From Catenaria anguillulae PL171 (Eukaryota; Blastocladiomycota; Blastocladiomycetes; Blastocladiales; Catenariaceae): 33,719 nucleotides of DNA. The stretch is from the NCBI GenBank assembly GCA_002102555.1, contig MCFL01000264.1, forward strand, positions 1-33,719. The letters run 5' to 3'. The notes below the pieces were generated by a model that ran no database searches, had not been told where the DNA came from, and saw nothing but the letters and a program-made list of their open reading frames with translations. Within the stretch, counting starts at the first letter, position 1, and each line of letters begins with the position of its first letter. Below are positions 15,392 to 25,772 of the stretch, piece by piece. A program made the translations under genes and the position numbers.

Positions 15392-16234
15392 GCTGTCGAT
15401 ACGACCGCCGCTTATCGTCTGGATGTGGGAGACAGACGTTGCCCGGTCGCCGAGACGTTGTTGAGGAGCTTTTCGCCCAGTGCGGCGATGCCTTTCTGCG
15501 TCCCATAATTCACGCTAATAATAACGATTGTCGCGCGATTCCAATAATCCAAGCTAACATCAGCAAGAATACACTATAAGGACGTGCAGGAATCGAGGGC
15601 ACATTCGCGTCCTGGGTTCCCGCGGCCGTGGTTCAGACCTTGCTCCATGCGTGCTTTCGAACGTGAAGTGAAACTTCGGGGTACACAACGTCATCCCATA
15701 CCGATCACTCGCCGGCGAATTGAGTTGAGGGGTCGGATCATGGACTTGTGGGATACTACTGCGCAGATGCACTGAGGATATGCACGGTGCAGTACAAAGC
15801 AATTTTCCGAAATCAAGCTCACTACTCATCGGCAGAAGCGCTCACCCGCCTGAAGTTGGAAGCTGCCAGTGATCAAGGCAACATGTCTCACCTGTGGTGT
15901 CTCGCGCTATTTCTCGCATACAGATTACCCCATCGGAAACCTTAACCAACAGGCCATAAATGCGATGTTCAAAGACCGATTGGTCATTCAGCGCAAGCGA
16001 ATGTGGGGACGTCAACCTTCACGGTGGCCAACCAAGGTTTGCAAAATTGGGATGGGCTAATGTGTTTATTGTGACACAATCCAATCCATGCACAGTATCA
16101 ACTGGAGTGCAAGCAATGGGGATAGAGTAGAAGGATAAGGGCGACAGCGATTTACTATGGTTCAGAAGATGGGTTATGAGAACAAATGGCAAATGAAAAT
16201 AGGAGGATTTGGTTGAACGAAATGAAAAACAAGC
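12312..16234. other. 3.9-kb gene-poor region
   Basis: Many ORFs of 60-155 codons occur on both strands, but none has family motifs or a consistent splice model, and several lack an ATG start. The first 100 nt are probably the transporter 3' UTR. The only clear structure is a 58-base T tract at 15333-15390. I see no terminal repeats, transposase motifs, tRNA or tandem arrays. A lineage-specific gene or noncoding RNA cannot be excluded. Confidence 0.45.
15333..15390. repeat. 58-base uninterrupted T homopolymer
   Basis: A pure run of T from 15333 to 15390, flanked by CTCTCTAGTG on the left and GGCTGTCGATACGACC on the right. Read on the minus strand it is a poly(A) tract at the 3' end of whatever lies to the right, as a LINE, SINE or processed retrocopy would leave. 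I found no target-site duplication and no RNA polymerase III boxes in the adjoining 250 nt, so simple slippage or collapsed sequence is also possible. Confidence 0.9.
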
Positions 16235-16805
16235 TTACTGGCACTTGACCTGTCCACTGCTCGAGTAGAATGTCGGAATCGGAAGCGGCGGCGGGAGATG
16301 GATGTAGGGCTTGGGAACACCCAACGTCCAGCACGGCGAAACGCCAGCAAGGTAGTACGGAGCAGGTTGCGGTTGCGGTTGGCCTGCATTTTCATTCAAA
16401 GCAAACAAATGCCAGTCAGCCAGAGAAGTCCCTGTGAAAAGTAAAACAACAATTGAGAAATCACGTACGACGCTGTCTGCCAACTTTGGGAGCCGCCGGA
16501 CTCACGCCAAACCATTCGCCGTCGTTTTCAAGCTGGATTTGACCACTCGCGGGAGTACCGCCAAAGCGTTGCTCGTTGCCAAAGACGTCTGGACTTGCAG
16601 TGGCTCGGCCGACATCACGGGATGATTTGAGCTGGTCGCGCGCACGAACCGCATCAGCCAGACCCTCGGCGATTGAAACGGGGTTTGCCTGGCTCGCGGC
16701 AGGGCTAGAAGCGGCAACGATCGAGGCGGCGGCGGCGGCGTCGGCGTCGTGATCGGGGCTGGAACCGCAAGATGGGCATGGACAGAAGGCGCAGTAAGTC
16801 GACAT
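16235..16805 (-). CDS. hypothetical Cys-rich/Pro-rich small protein, two exons
   Basis: Proposed exons are 16805-16469 and 16383-16235 (486 nt, 161 residues). The 85-nt intron has donor GTACGT, a CTGAC branch-point-like motif about 30 nt before the acceptor and acceptor TGCAG. The ATG lies in MSTYCAFCPCPSCGSSPDHD, with four Cys as CxxCxCxxC at residues 5-13, possibly a metal site or a palmitoylation cluster. An Ala/Ser-rich linker and a helical stretch (IAEGLADAVRARDQL) follow. The C-terminus is Pro- and Tyr-rich (QPQPQPAPYYLAGVSPCW, then HLPPPLPIPTF). No family recognised. A competing donor (GTGAGT at 16505) leads into an Arg-rich frame ending at 16174, or into an early stop, and seems less likely. 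Confidence 0.5.
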
Positions 16806-18876
16806 GGCGTGAGGCGGTGGCGGCGGCAGGGACGGTGGCAGATATGGGATAAAGGTATTGGTGGGTATGAAAAGAACAATGGGCGGTGAGGGTTTCGATG
16901 TTGTCCGGAGAGTGTTTCAAGGGGGAGAGAAGGTTCGGTCCTGAGATGGGATCAAAAGCCAGGGATACTCTAATCCGAGTAAGGTTCGGCGTGCACGAGG
17001 GGTGCCCGTTGCATTTAATTGGGCGACCCAAGAAGCATGGCCCATTTCGGAATGTTGTTTCAGGCGACATGCAGCAGGCTGGAAAGGGCGGCGAGAAAAG
17101 CGGTCGTGGCGGCGGCGTTCCGGTGGGCGTCAAGTTGCCCCTGGTCCATCCATTCACGCCGACCCAATGAATTTTGGGTTGTTGACCCGGCCACCGTAGC
17201 GACTTGCGCGCCAAACACGATAAGAAATCAAGAAACGTTATTTTCTTGCTTCGGGAATGAATGTTGACCAAATTCAGGCCATTGATTGGGTGGGTTTGTG
17301 TGACCTAATCCATTCAGTTCAGACCGACACACCTATAGCTGGGTCCAAGTGTTGAGCCGCTGCACGCGCTCTGCGCTCGATTCGTCTGGGACTCATGCAA
17401 TTGCAAGCAGGGGCTCGGATAAAGTTTGATATTAGCAAGGTTGAAGGTTGGGGGGCTCAGCAGTGTCCCGCACAAAGTGCCGGGACAAACGCAGCACGCC
17501 AAACTCCAGGGAATTGCGGCAGACCACCCACCTCCCAAATCTGTGCACAATCGCGTGTCTTTATGTGCGTGTGTGATTGACGGTCAACTGACGAGAATCT
17601 GATTAACTTATTGTGCGCACACTCCTGCTGCTGGTTGGTCATCCGTCTGCACATTTTTGGCGTTTATAATGCTCGCGAAGCCCGCGCAGATCGGAGCTGG
17701 GTTTATGTTGGCATCGATGGTCATTCCCATACTCCATCGCAGTACCTAATCCAGCGCTTCCCTTAACTCTCCAGCTTCTCTGATCCTCTCCTCACCCTCT
17801 CCCGCAGCGATTCCGCTTCATTTCTCGAGCGTGGTTCGTAATCCCGCACTTGACCGTACCCCGCGAGAAGTACCTAGGTACATCCACCGCGCGCCATTTC
17901 GAGAAAGTTGAGTTTCAGCTCACTACACTGCAAAACAGGTCAGATGAGTGCAATTTTTCATGCGCGGCGCCCGGCGGTTCCCTCGTTTGGACGCCCCATG
18001 ATTCTGATTCTGCCACCTTGTCAACCATGGTTTGGATTGCCTTGTTGCTCTCCTTGCCCGATTTCGATCATCCTCGATATTTCGTCTCGAAACGACAATA
18101 CCCATCCTCCACACACTGCAGCTGCTCCATTTCCATTAGAGACTGATGGCCGCTAGTCAGTCGCCCATTGGTTGATTCGCGGGAAAAGTGCTCACGGACG
18201 ACCACGGGCCTGTTTACTGCGCCCTCTCCGCCTGTACTTGCGCCAGCACAATACCAACCGTCTCCAGAGAGTGTGTCACAGTTCTTGCTATTTATCGAGT
18301 GGGTATAGTTTGATTTTTGTGCTCGAGTTGCTCGGTGTTTTCACGTCCACCCACTCCGTCGTTCCGAGGGCCGTTGAGTCACAGACCGTCTTGATTCAAA
18401 TACAATAACACTCGCACATGACGCGTGCAAGTCCTGGTGCACGGGGTGCATGTTGCTCATCAATTGTACATATAAGCGAGCCCAGGGATATGTCTCACTC
18501 TTTGACATTCAGCAAGGCCACTTCCTGATCACTTTCCGCTGTCCGCGCATCTGGCCGTTTGGGCGACGCAGGAAGCTCCTCGCCAGATTCATCTCTGATC
18601 TCTATGAGGACTAATGATACCATTTTGTGGCATCACGGGTGACACGCTGTCATGGCATGGGTGGAAGAGTCGTTTCTCGTCTGACCCACAGACGACAAGA
18701 AACCAGGGACGTCAATAGGTAGGACGCTTGTATACCAGTATTATATAATACAACAGAGCACAAAAAGCAAAAGCGCGACACTAACCATCCCGCAAAGTCA
18801 GAAGGCATGTACATTTGAACACTCCCCCTGCCCCTCCCTCGCTCGCCCACGCACGCAACACACATCAGCAGCACAC
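16806..18876. other. 2.1-kb intergenic region
   Basis: This lies between the start of the Cys-rich gene (minus) and the 3' end of CHO2 (minus). ORFs on both strands are short and featureless. AT-rich stretches near 18465-18480 and 18740-18760 are possible 3'-end or promoter signals. No RNA gene or repeat recognised. Confidence 0.4.
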
Positions 18877-21800
18877 CTACTCCACCTTCCTCACCATGGG
18901 CGGCGAAGCGAGTCCTTCGGCGGCCTCTCGCTCGTCAGCCTCCACAGCGCCCACCGCCGGGCTCGGCGCACGTGTGCTCGCAGCTGACACGGCCCCACCC
19001 CTGGTGCCCAGCGTCCGCTGCGCATCGGCAATGCGCTCGGCCAAGATATCGAGCGACCCAAACTGCGCCAGAGCCGCGCGATGGAAATCCACGCCGTACG
19101 CGGCGCGAATGGCCGTCAAGAACCGTCGGGCTACCACATGGTCCGAAAGGCACTCGTGACCCAAGTCGAGCACGTGGAGCTGATCGTCCGTCTTGAGCGC
19201 GTCGGGAATAGGAATCGAGGTACCGAAGCTGGTGCGCAAGAGTTGCGTGAGGTGTTGGGTGGAGGGCGACGAGGTCGAGATGGAGGTTGGGATCGCTACG
19301 AGGAATGGTGAGGATACGGCAACGACCGTGTGTGACTCGTCATAGTGCAAGCGGGCCTCGTAGTACCCGGGCGTCCATACGAGCGATGTGTCGTGGAACG
19401 TGACAGTTCCCTTGACGGTGGATGCAGATCCCGATGTGGATGTGAGAGGCGCCGTGGGCGGGTGTTGCGAATCGTTGAGGTACTTCCAATGGCCGTTGCT
19501 CGACAGCGGGGTCACGCTCAACACAGCCGTGGGCTTTGCTGATGCGGCCAATGTTGAAGACGTGGCGGATGTACTGGACTCGCCCACATCCTCGGCGGCC
19601 GCCGCCGCCGGCCCCGCAACTCGGTACAATCCAATCCAATCACGTCTACCGACATGGCCCTTGGGCGCCGCGAACTCCACCTCAATCTTGTCGCCAAACT
19701 CCACCACCGACCTGACTGGAGTCACCTTGTACACGCTGACGGCCTCCCGAGGCAACTTTGCCGCTGTGGTTGACTCAACGACCTTACCCGATGCCAACCG
19801 GACCTGAACCGTGACAAGCTCGCTCAACTTTGACGTGATGCTCTCGATGGAATTCGGGATGGACGCAGCCACAGGTCCAACTGCAGGCACCACCACGCGC
19901 TCCTTGGCCGCGGCCACCACGGGCGGCGGTACCACCTTGGCCACCACGGGCGCCACGCGCGTCTTGACGAGCTTGACCACGCCCGATTCCTTGCGCACGC
20001 CTGCGCCGTACAAGCGCGTCATGTGGGGTTCCTCGACCAAGGTCAAGAACAAGAAGTTACCAATGTGTGACACGAGGGCGAGGGCAAACAAGGTCCATGA
20101 GCCCGACGCCAGGGCAATGCCCCAGAAGGCTGCGTGGCCCATGATCTTTTCGGGATTGTTGACAAAGCGGTAGATGCCCGTGTAGAAAAGCTGGGTGGGC
20201 AGTTCGGTGCGATCGATAAAGAACTACAATATGCGAGGGGTGCGTGTTAGTGCATGGTGCTCGTGAACTGCCGAGACAAACAGCAAGACGTACGTCGCCA
20301 AAAAAGTATCCAAAGTCGCCCAGCACCTCAAACACAGCCAAACTGGTCCAAATGTGCAACAAAATCAACAGCCCACCAAGCGTGTGCCTGAGCATGACTG
20401 TGCCAACAGTCCAGTCGCTCGGGATCGAGTACCACTTGCACGCGGCCACCACAAACGTCACATAGAGCATGGCCATGGACAAGTTGTAAATGGCCTTCCA
20501 GTGCTCAAACGCCTCCTTGTTGGTCGCGCCGTACTTGATAAAGTGCCGAGTCCAGGCCTTGGACGTGGACTGGAAGTGCAACACGGCGCCCAGCACGCCC
20601 GTGTGAAACAGGATCCAGAAGAGCGACTGAGCAACGGCAAACTCGGGCGTGCCAAACAAGCCTGCAACCAGCGCATAGAGGCCAATGACGAGTGTAAACA
20701 AGTCGGGTGCACGGAACGGGTCCACGTTGCGCACCAGGCCAACGAGGTCACGCGAAAAGTAGTTGCGGAACACGCGCACGTATTGCGGGTTGGACAAGAT
20801 GTGGTGAGGTAAATGACGGTCCTTGCCGTACGTCTTGAAGATGTGCGGGTTTTCGACCAGTGTCAAGAAAGCGAGCTGGCCCGCATGCGCCAAGAGCGAC
20901 ACAAACAGCACCGTGTACGAGCCCGTGATGAGCGACACGCCATAGTAGCCAGCGTACCCGACAGAGTACATTGGGTGCGGGGCCATTTCAAAGACGCCGT
21001 CAAACGTGAGCGAGGGGTTATTGAGCAGGAAGAAGAAGTCGCCCCAGTCTGTTTTTGATGTAAAATGATGGGTGGTTCAGCACGGTGAGCAGCATGACAA
21101 TGAGGGATAAATAACACCGAACACCAAAGCGTACACCAGGCGAAATCCTTGACGACCCGATGAGCATCTACCTTGACCCACAAGTTGAAGACAACAATCA
21201 ACAATCCGCCGGCCACCCGCAACAAGTCGGTCAACGACAGCGAGTAATCAAACTGCCAATACGCGACGAAAAAGATGCAATACGTGGCAAAGTCGTTGAT
21301 GAGAATCATGTCGACAATAGACCGGAACAGCAACCACGTGTTGAACTCGACGGGCATGGCGTCCAACTTGTACCCATAGCCCATCTTGCGCTCAAACTCG
21401 CGCTTGAAGAAGGCATGTGCAGTTGGGTTGCGCTGCGCATCAAACCACCCGTGCTTCTGGACGAGTTGCAGCAGCCAGTTTTGCTTGCTCTGCTTGTCGA
21501 GGAGCACGCCCAGGCCAAAGTTGTACGCGAGGCGCCACACCAAGAAGAGCACGAGATAGCAGGCACGCGGAATGGGCAAGGTGAAGTAGGCCAGGATTTG
21601 CAGGCCCAGCACGCCTAGCGTCAAGTGGTCAAACACGTTGGATACGGGCGGGTTGCCGCCCGCTTGCGCCGCTGACGTCAAGGTGGATGCGGGGCGCAGG
21701 TTGCCAAACACGGACGACAGCATGTCCGACGTCTTTGGCATGGCAAACACGACGCCGTTGGCCGTCACGCCATTGAGCGGAAGTGCGGCGGCAGTGGGTT

Positions 21801-21975
21801 GAGCGGTCGTGCTGGCATGTGTAGTTGATTCGGCATCCGAGTCGCTTGACGAGGAAGTGGCCGGGTCCACGGTGGTGCGCTTGCGCAGGCCGGCTTCGGG
21901 GCTGGCGGCAGAGGCAGCAGCCGAGGCGTGGGCAGGCGAGGACGGCCGGTCGGGAGAGCCCGGCGGGGTCATCAT
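18877..21975 (-). CDS. CHO2: phosphatidylethanolamine N-methyltransferase, fungal CHO2 type
   Basis: Exons: 21975-21135, 21048-20294 and 20223-18877 (2943 nt, 980 residues; introns 86 and 70 nt). CHO2 (PEM1) makes the first methylation of phosphatidylethanolamine with S-adenosylmethionine in the ER membrane, on the route to phosphatidylcholine. Diagnostic blocks include FDHLTLGVLGLQILAYF, EFNTWLLFRSIVDMILINDF, FAWYWGDFFFLL across junction 1, FEMAPHPMYSVGYAGYYG, FLTLVENPHIFKTYG, GYFFGDFFIDRTELP across junction 2, and a second copy-like block (GHAAFWGIALASGSWTLFAL, then FLTLVEEPHMTRLYG). The protein has many hydrophobic segments, as the family does. The C-terminal third has the soluble CHO2 region (GRRDWIGLYRV, LGHECLSDHVVARRFLTAI). 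The start is the first of two adjacent ATGs (21975, 21972) with A at -3. Length is typical (about 870-1000). Confidence 0.95.
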
Positions 21976-22624
21976 GGTTGGTTGGTTGGTGAGGAGCGCA
22001 CAGCACAGGAGCGAGGCGGTCTTGGTGGCAGTGGCAAAGGGAGGCCGGAGGAAAGAGTGCAATCAATCAAATGACACTCTGGAGATCGAAGCACTGCACA
22101 AGAGAGGGATGGAGAGCCGGGAACGGCATACGGTTTATGATATGTGAGCCTCGTGGGATGTCTCTCCACCACACACCACACACACGAGACAGACACGTTG
22201 CAACTTCCGCCAACGTCAACGTCAGCATTTGCTGGGCTGACGGCTGCAACTTGAAAGTGACGCTGATCACTGTGGTTGGGGAAAATGCATCAGAGAGCGA
22301 AGCCAAAGCGTACCACTCATGATCAAGTGACTGCAAATCAGTCACCAAAGGGTCCGTCTCTCAACTTGAAGGCACTGCAGCCAGCCTTTATACTTACATG
22401 AGCGTGTATTTTGTCGGCGTAGTCAGCACTCCTGGCTGTGGTTGTGTGAGAGATCACTCAACAGGAACAGAGGCGAGACATTAAGTTTACTTGGCCTCGC
22501 GTCGCTATTCTTACACCCTCGCTTACGTGCTTCTCACGCCGCCATGGCGTGCTTTCTGTTTCTCCGAATACAAAAATATACCTAAAGATCAGTATGATGC
22601 AAATGTCTCACACTCCCCTTTCTG

Positions 22625-22648
22625 TTCCTGTTCCTGTTCCTGTTCCTG
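22625..22648. repeat. TTCCTG hexamer microsatellite, 4 copies
   Basis: Four perfect copies of TTCCTG, with a partial copy on each side. They lie just beyond the stop of the minus-strand gene at 22775, probably in its 3' UTR. Likely length-variable. Confidence 0.85.
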
Positions 22649-22745
22649 TTGGTCGCATCGTCCCTTCGATATGTGCAAACTGGTGTACAGTGACCGAGTG
22701 TGGGTATACATAGATAAAGACATACTTCAAAGGATCATCCACAGT

Positions 22746-22769
22746 AACCAACCAACCAACCAACCAACC
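22746..22769. repeat. AACC tetramer microsatellite, 6 copies
   Basis: Six perfect AACC copies end five bases short of the stop codon of the minus-strand gene whose 3' end is 22775. Repeat units of four bases would shift any frame, which fits a 3' UTR location. Confidence 0.85.
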
Positions 22770-22774
22770 AGCCA

Positions 22775-24310
22775 TCAAGGACTGGTCCCGCCATTCCCCT
22801 GTGCCGCCTTGATCGCCGCCAACCGATTCCTCGCACGCACCACGGCCGCCTGCACACTTTCCGCATTCACGCCGCCAATGCCGCCGCCACCACCACTGCC
22901 AATCATGCCCATGGGTGCAGCCATGGCCGCGCCGCCCGCCCGCGCGGCCTGCACTGCAACGCTTGTGCCCACCTCCACATGGCCTGCAACCACCGTGGGC
23001 CACTTTGCATCATAAGGTAATGCCGGAGTGCCAAACACGGCCTCGGTCATGCGTGCAGACGGCGGCAGCACGGGCCTGTGCATGGCGTAGGTGCGGGGTC
23101 CCCGAGTCGGGGCGGCCGCTGGGGTCAGGGCCAACGGCACGGTGCATGTGCCCAGAAGGTACCGGTTGGGCCCGCGCGTGGCCGATCGTGACCAAGATGC
23201 GGGAGTGTGCTGGGTGCTTGGGTCGCAGTAGATGGTGAGATGAAGCTGCGGCCGGGCAGACGAGTCGGCTGGTGCATCATCGAATGTGAGCCAAACGTAT
23301 CCTGCCATGACATGACATGTTTAAGAACGAGAGTGAGTGAGACAGAAAGTACCTTGTGCAGCTCTCTGTACCAGCACCACATCCACAGGCACCCCCAACG
23401 CAATTCGCCTGACATGTCCGTCGCCACCGCCCCATGATCCCGTCTTGATCCCAAACACGCCGCCACCCAGCAAAACCCACACCCACCGCCACACCGAGAC
23501 CAAGACATATGCCCACATGCTCGGCGCATCAATACGGACTCTGGGCGACGTGCCCGCAAGCACCTGGGCCGCATCGGCATCGGCCACCTGCCATCCACCG
23601 CCATGGAGGTGCACGCGCCACGCCACACTCACATGCGATGCGTACAGGGGTAGTTTGGTTTCCGTGAGGCGCAAGGTGATGGCGTGAATCAAGGTCGAGA
23701 TGTAGATGCGTTGGGTATGGCGAAGATCAGGCGGCGGCGGTTGGAGCTGGCGTGTGGGTGGGAGTGAGGAGAGCAGATGTGACTGCTTTCTGATGGTGGT
23801 ATGTATTTGAAATGAGCTTGGTGAGAGAGAGAGAGAGAGGGGTCCAGGGAAAGATGGGGAAAAAGACAAAACAGGCGGCGTACAGAGATTCAAGACCCAA
23901 GCGGAGCGTATCAAGGACTTGTGCTTGTGGTAGCGGCGTGGAGTCGAGTTCAATGACATAGGTCCAGGGGAGAAAAGCCCGAGCGGTTGCAGACATGGAG
24001 GTGGTGTCTGGGGTCACGCGAGCCAGAGTGCCGAGCGGTGGTGAGACAGAGAGTGCGCCAGAAGCGGGCGATAAGCGCATGCGAGCCAGAGTGTAAGTTG
24101 CGAACGGAGCCGAGTTGGAGTTGCGCGCCGAGGTGGATGGTGGCGATGAAGAGGGAATCGAGAGGTAAACATGCATGTCGATGGCCGAGCCGCGTGTGAG
24201 GCGCTTGGCGGCATGGTGCGAGGTCGATGCGAGGTGGGAAACGAGCTGCGGGTGTGTGTCTGTGTGCAGAAAGGGTCCGGTCACGCAAGTCGCGGGTATT
24301 GGCGGTCTAC
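22775..24310 (-). CDS. unknown protein with one strong membrane segment; 5' exon unresolved
   Basis: Three exons are supported: about 24310-23884, 23789-23353 and 23301-22775. Introns are 94 nt (donor GTACGC) and 51 nt (donor GTACTT), and the frames agree. The first exon is open upstream only to a stop near 24320 and has no good ATG at its start, so an upstream exon or an internal start (DMHVYLSIPS) is needed. Read order: a Ser/Thr-rich beta-like region with LPWTYVIELDSTPLPQAQVL, then LPLYASHVSVAWRVHLHGGG, a Trp-rich membrane segment (MWAYVLVSVWRWVWVLLGGG), a second soluble part (GYVWLTFDDAPADSS) and a Gly-rich stretch before a short Ala-rich helix. The ELD-VL-L block followed by a Trp-rich membrane span vaguely recalls TMEM231, a ciliary transition-zone protein; that is only a hint. 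No firm family. Confidence 0.5.
23822..23839. repeat. GA dinucleotide run inside an intron
   Basis: About nine GA units. On the coding (minus) strand this is a CT-rich tract in the middle of the 94-nt intron 23883-23790. Confidence 0.7.
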
Positions 24311-24416
24311 TGGGACGTGTTTATCATATGTTAGAGCTCCCCGCAGCGTAGATGGACGGACATTTTCCATGTCATGTCAAGAAGAGGCAGACGCATGTAC
24401 ATATGCTACTTAAACA

Positions 24417-24758
24417 TTACATTTGCTCTTGCCACGCAACGACTTGGTCCACAATCGGCTGGTTGCCTTTGAGCGCGTTGCTTTCTGCAAAGTGAATGCT
24501 GATACCGTTGCCACCGTGACTGTGACTGCCGGGCTGCAGACCAGAGACAGCGACAGCGTGAGCATGGTGCGCATGAGGCTGTGCCGTCGCTGCCGAGTGG
24601 TCTGCACTGGACTCGGAGTCGAAGACGCGGACACGAAAGGCCAAGTTGGCGAGGCCAGGTGACGATGAGCCCAAAAATTGGCAGGATTGACGACTCGGGT
24701 AGGTTGACTGGAGGATCACAGAGGTTGATGCTGATACAGCAGTCGCAGTGGAGGCCAT
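24417..24758 (-). CDS. hypothetical 113-residue protein
   Basis: An ATG at 24758 in a good context (A at -3, G at +4) opens 113 codons without interruption. The product starts MASTATAVSASTSV, has a Phe/Arg/Val block (LANLAFRVRVFDSES), a His/Ala-rich centre and a more regular C-terminus (IHFAESNALKGNQPIVDQVV). No signal peptide or known motif seen. It lies about 100 nt upstream of the first resolved exon of the minus-strand gene at 22775-24310, which is intron-sized, so it could be that gene's first exon; a weak phase-compatible donor (GTGGCA) exists near its end. It may also be an independent small gene or chance. Confidence 0.35.
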   Translation of the reverse strand: MASTATAVSASTSVILQSTYPSRQSCQFLGSSSPGLANLAFRVRVFDSESSADHSAATAQPHAHHAHAVAVSGLQPGSHSHGGNGISIHFAESNALKGNQPIVDQVVAWQEQM

Positions 24759-25772
24759 TATGCTGGCACCTTGGCTTGTTTCATCGAGTTGCGTACTACG
24801 CTCATTACCATTTCTTTACATGTCATGCATGAGGTCGCTCAATTGATTGCTTTCGTTCATGTGCAGCTGTCGACCCACCGACCCACCCATCGATCCAGGC
24901 CAGTGTGCCATGCAGTCGATAATCCTTGAAATTTCCGGCTCAAAGATGCAGCTTCGCGCGAAGCCAACGGTCGGCATTGTCACGCAGCGTTTCCGAAAAG
25001 TCATGTCCGGTGATATCGGACCTCCCTAAGTGTACCGAAAAGAAGCGAGGCGAGCGAGCTGACACTCGGGAGCTCAAAACCAGACTACCGCTCTCCCGCC
25101 CGGCCGCCCGCACTGTTCCTCCTTGGCCGCAAAGTGCAGAGGTCTGACTCTGTCGCGTCCGTCGCACTTGCTGATACTTGGAGTCAATGAACAAGAACAG
25201 CGACTAGTAGATTCATACCTACCTACTTCAACAAGATTACATTTACCGTCTCCGACACTTGAGGCACTCTTTGGCCCCACTCAGCTTGACGCCCTTCGGC
25301 CACCGCCAATCGATATCGACTCATACAATACCCGCCCAACGGCCGCAACCTGGACCGCCGCCTGCTCGATCAGCTGTCCAACAGTGTCACTTCACTGCTG
25401 CGTTCCCACAGTCCCAACACACGGTTGTTTGTTGCCCGTGCTCCTCCATACATATTTACCGACGCCAACAGCGACTCCGTCACCCACCAGCACGATTGAT
25501 CCCATTCGACAGGGTATGTATGTATACGCTGCGCTTGATTCCAGTTCCTGAGACAGTGCACGTGACCCCATTGTGCACACACGCACGCGTACGCTGACCT
25601 TCTCAAACGCAGCTTTTGCCTTCAACTCTTCATTCTTAAAATCCACGCGTTCCCACATTTTTGTTGTTGATCGCCAGCAACGAGCGGTCCCAGACCCGCA
25701 TTCTTGTTTCTCCCCCTTTGCCAACAAACAACGCTTAACCAACCACCAACCACCAACCGGAACCGGCCCACC
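24759..25772. other. 1-kb divergent promoter region
   Basis: The region separates minus-strand genes on the left from the large plus-strand gene at 25773. ORFs here lack features. The final 150 nt before 25773 are C/A-rich (repeated CCAACC), resembling other leaders in the window. No repeats or RNA genes recognised. Confidence 0.45.

Larger units (their letters stand above)
21976..22774. other. intergenic region, CHO2 promoter and 3' flank of the next gene
   Basis: This holds the CHO2 upstream region and the 3' end of the minus-strand gene at 22775. A TATAAA on the minus strand at 22392-22387 is too far (about 410 nt) to assign with confidence. Two short tandem repeats (22625-22648 and 22746-22769) lie at the right end. 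I did not see a clear yeast-type inositol/choline element (CATGTGAAAT). Confidence 0.45.

Noticed and set aside
16235-16483. Alternative 37-nt intron (16468-16432) for the Cys-rich gene
   Set aside because: Much shorter than the others in the window (51-149 nt); the 85-nt version using the acceptor at 16384 keeps the same frame and has a CTGAC branch-like motif.
22625-22769. Short repeats considered as a CRISPR-like or satellite array
   Set aside because: Units of 4-6 bases without spacers; ordinary microsatellites.
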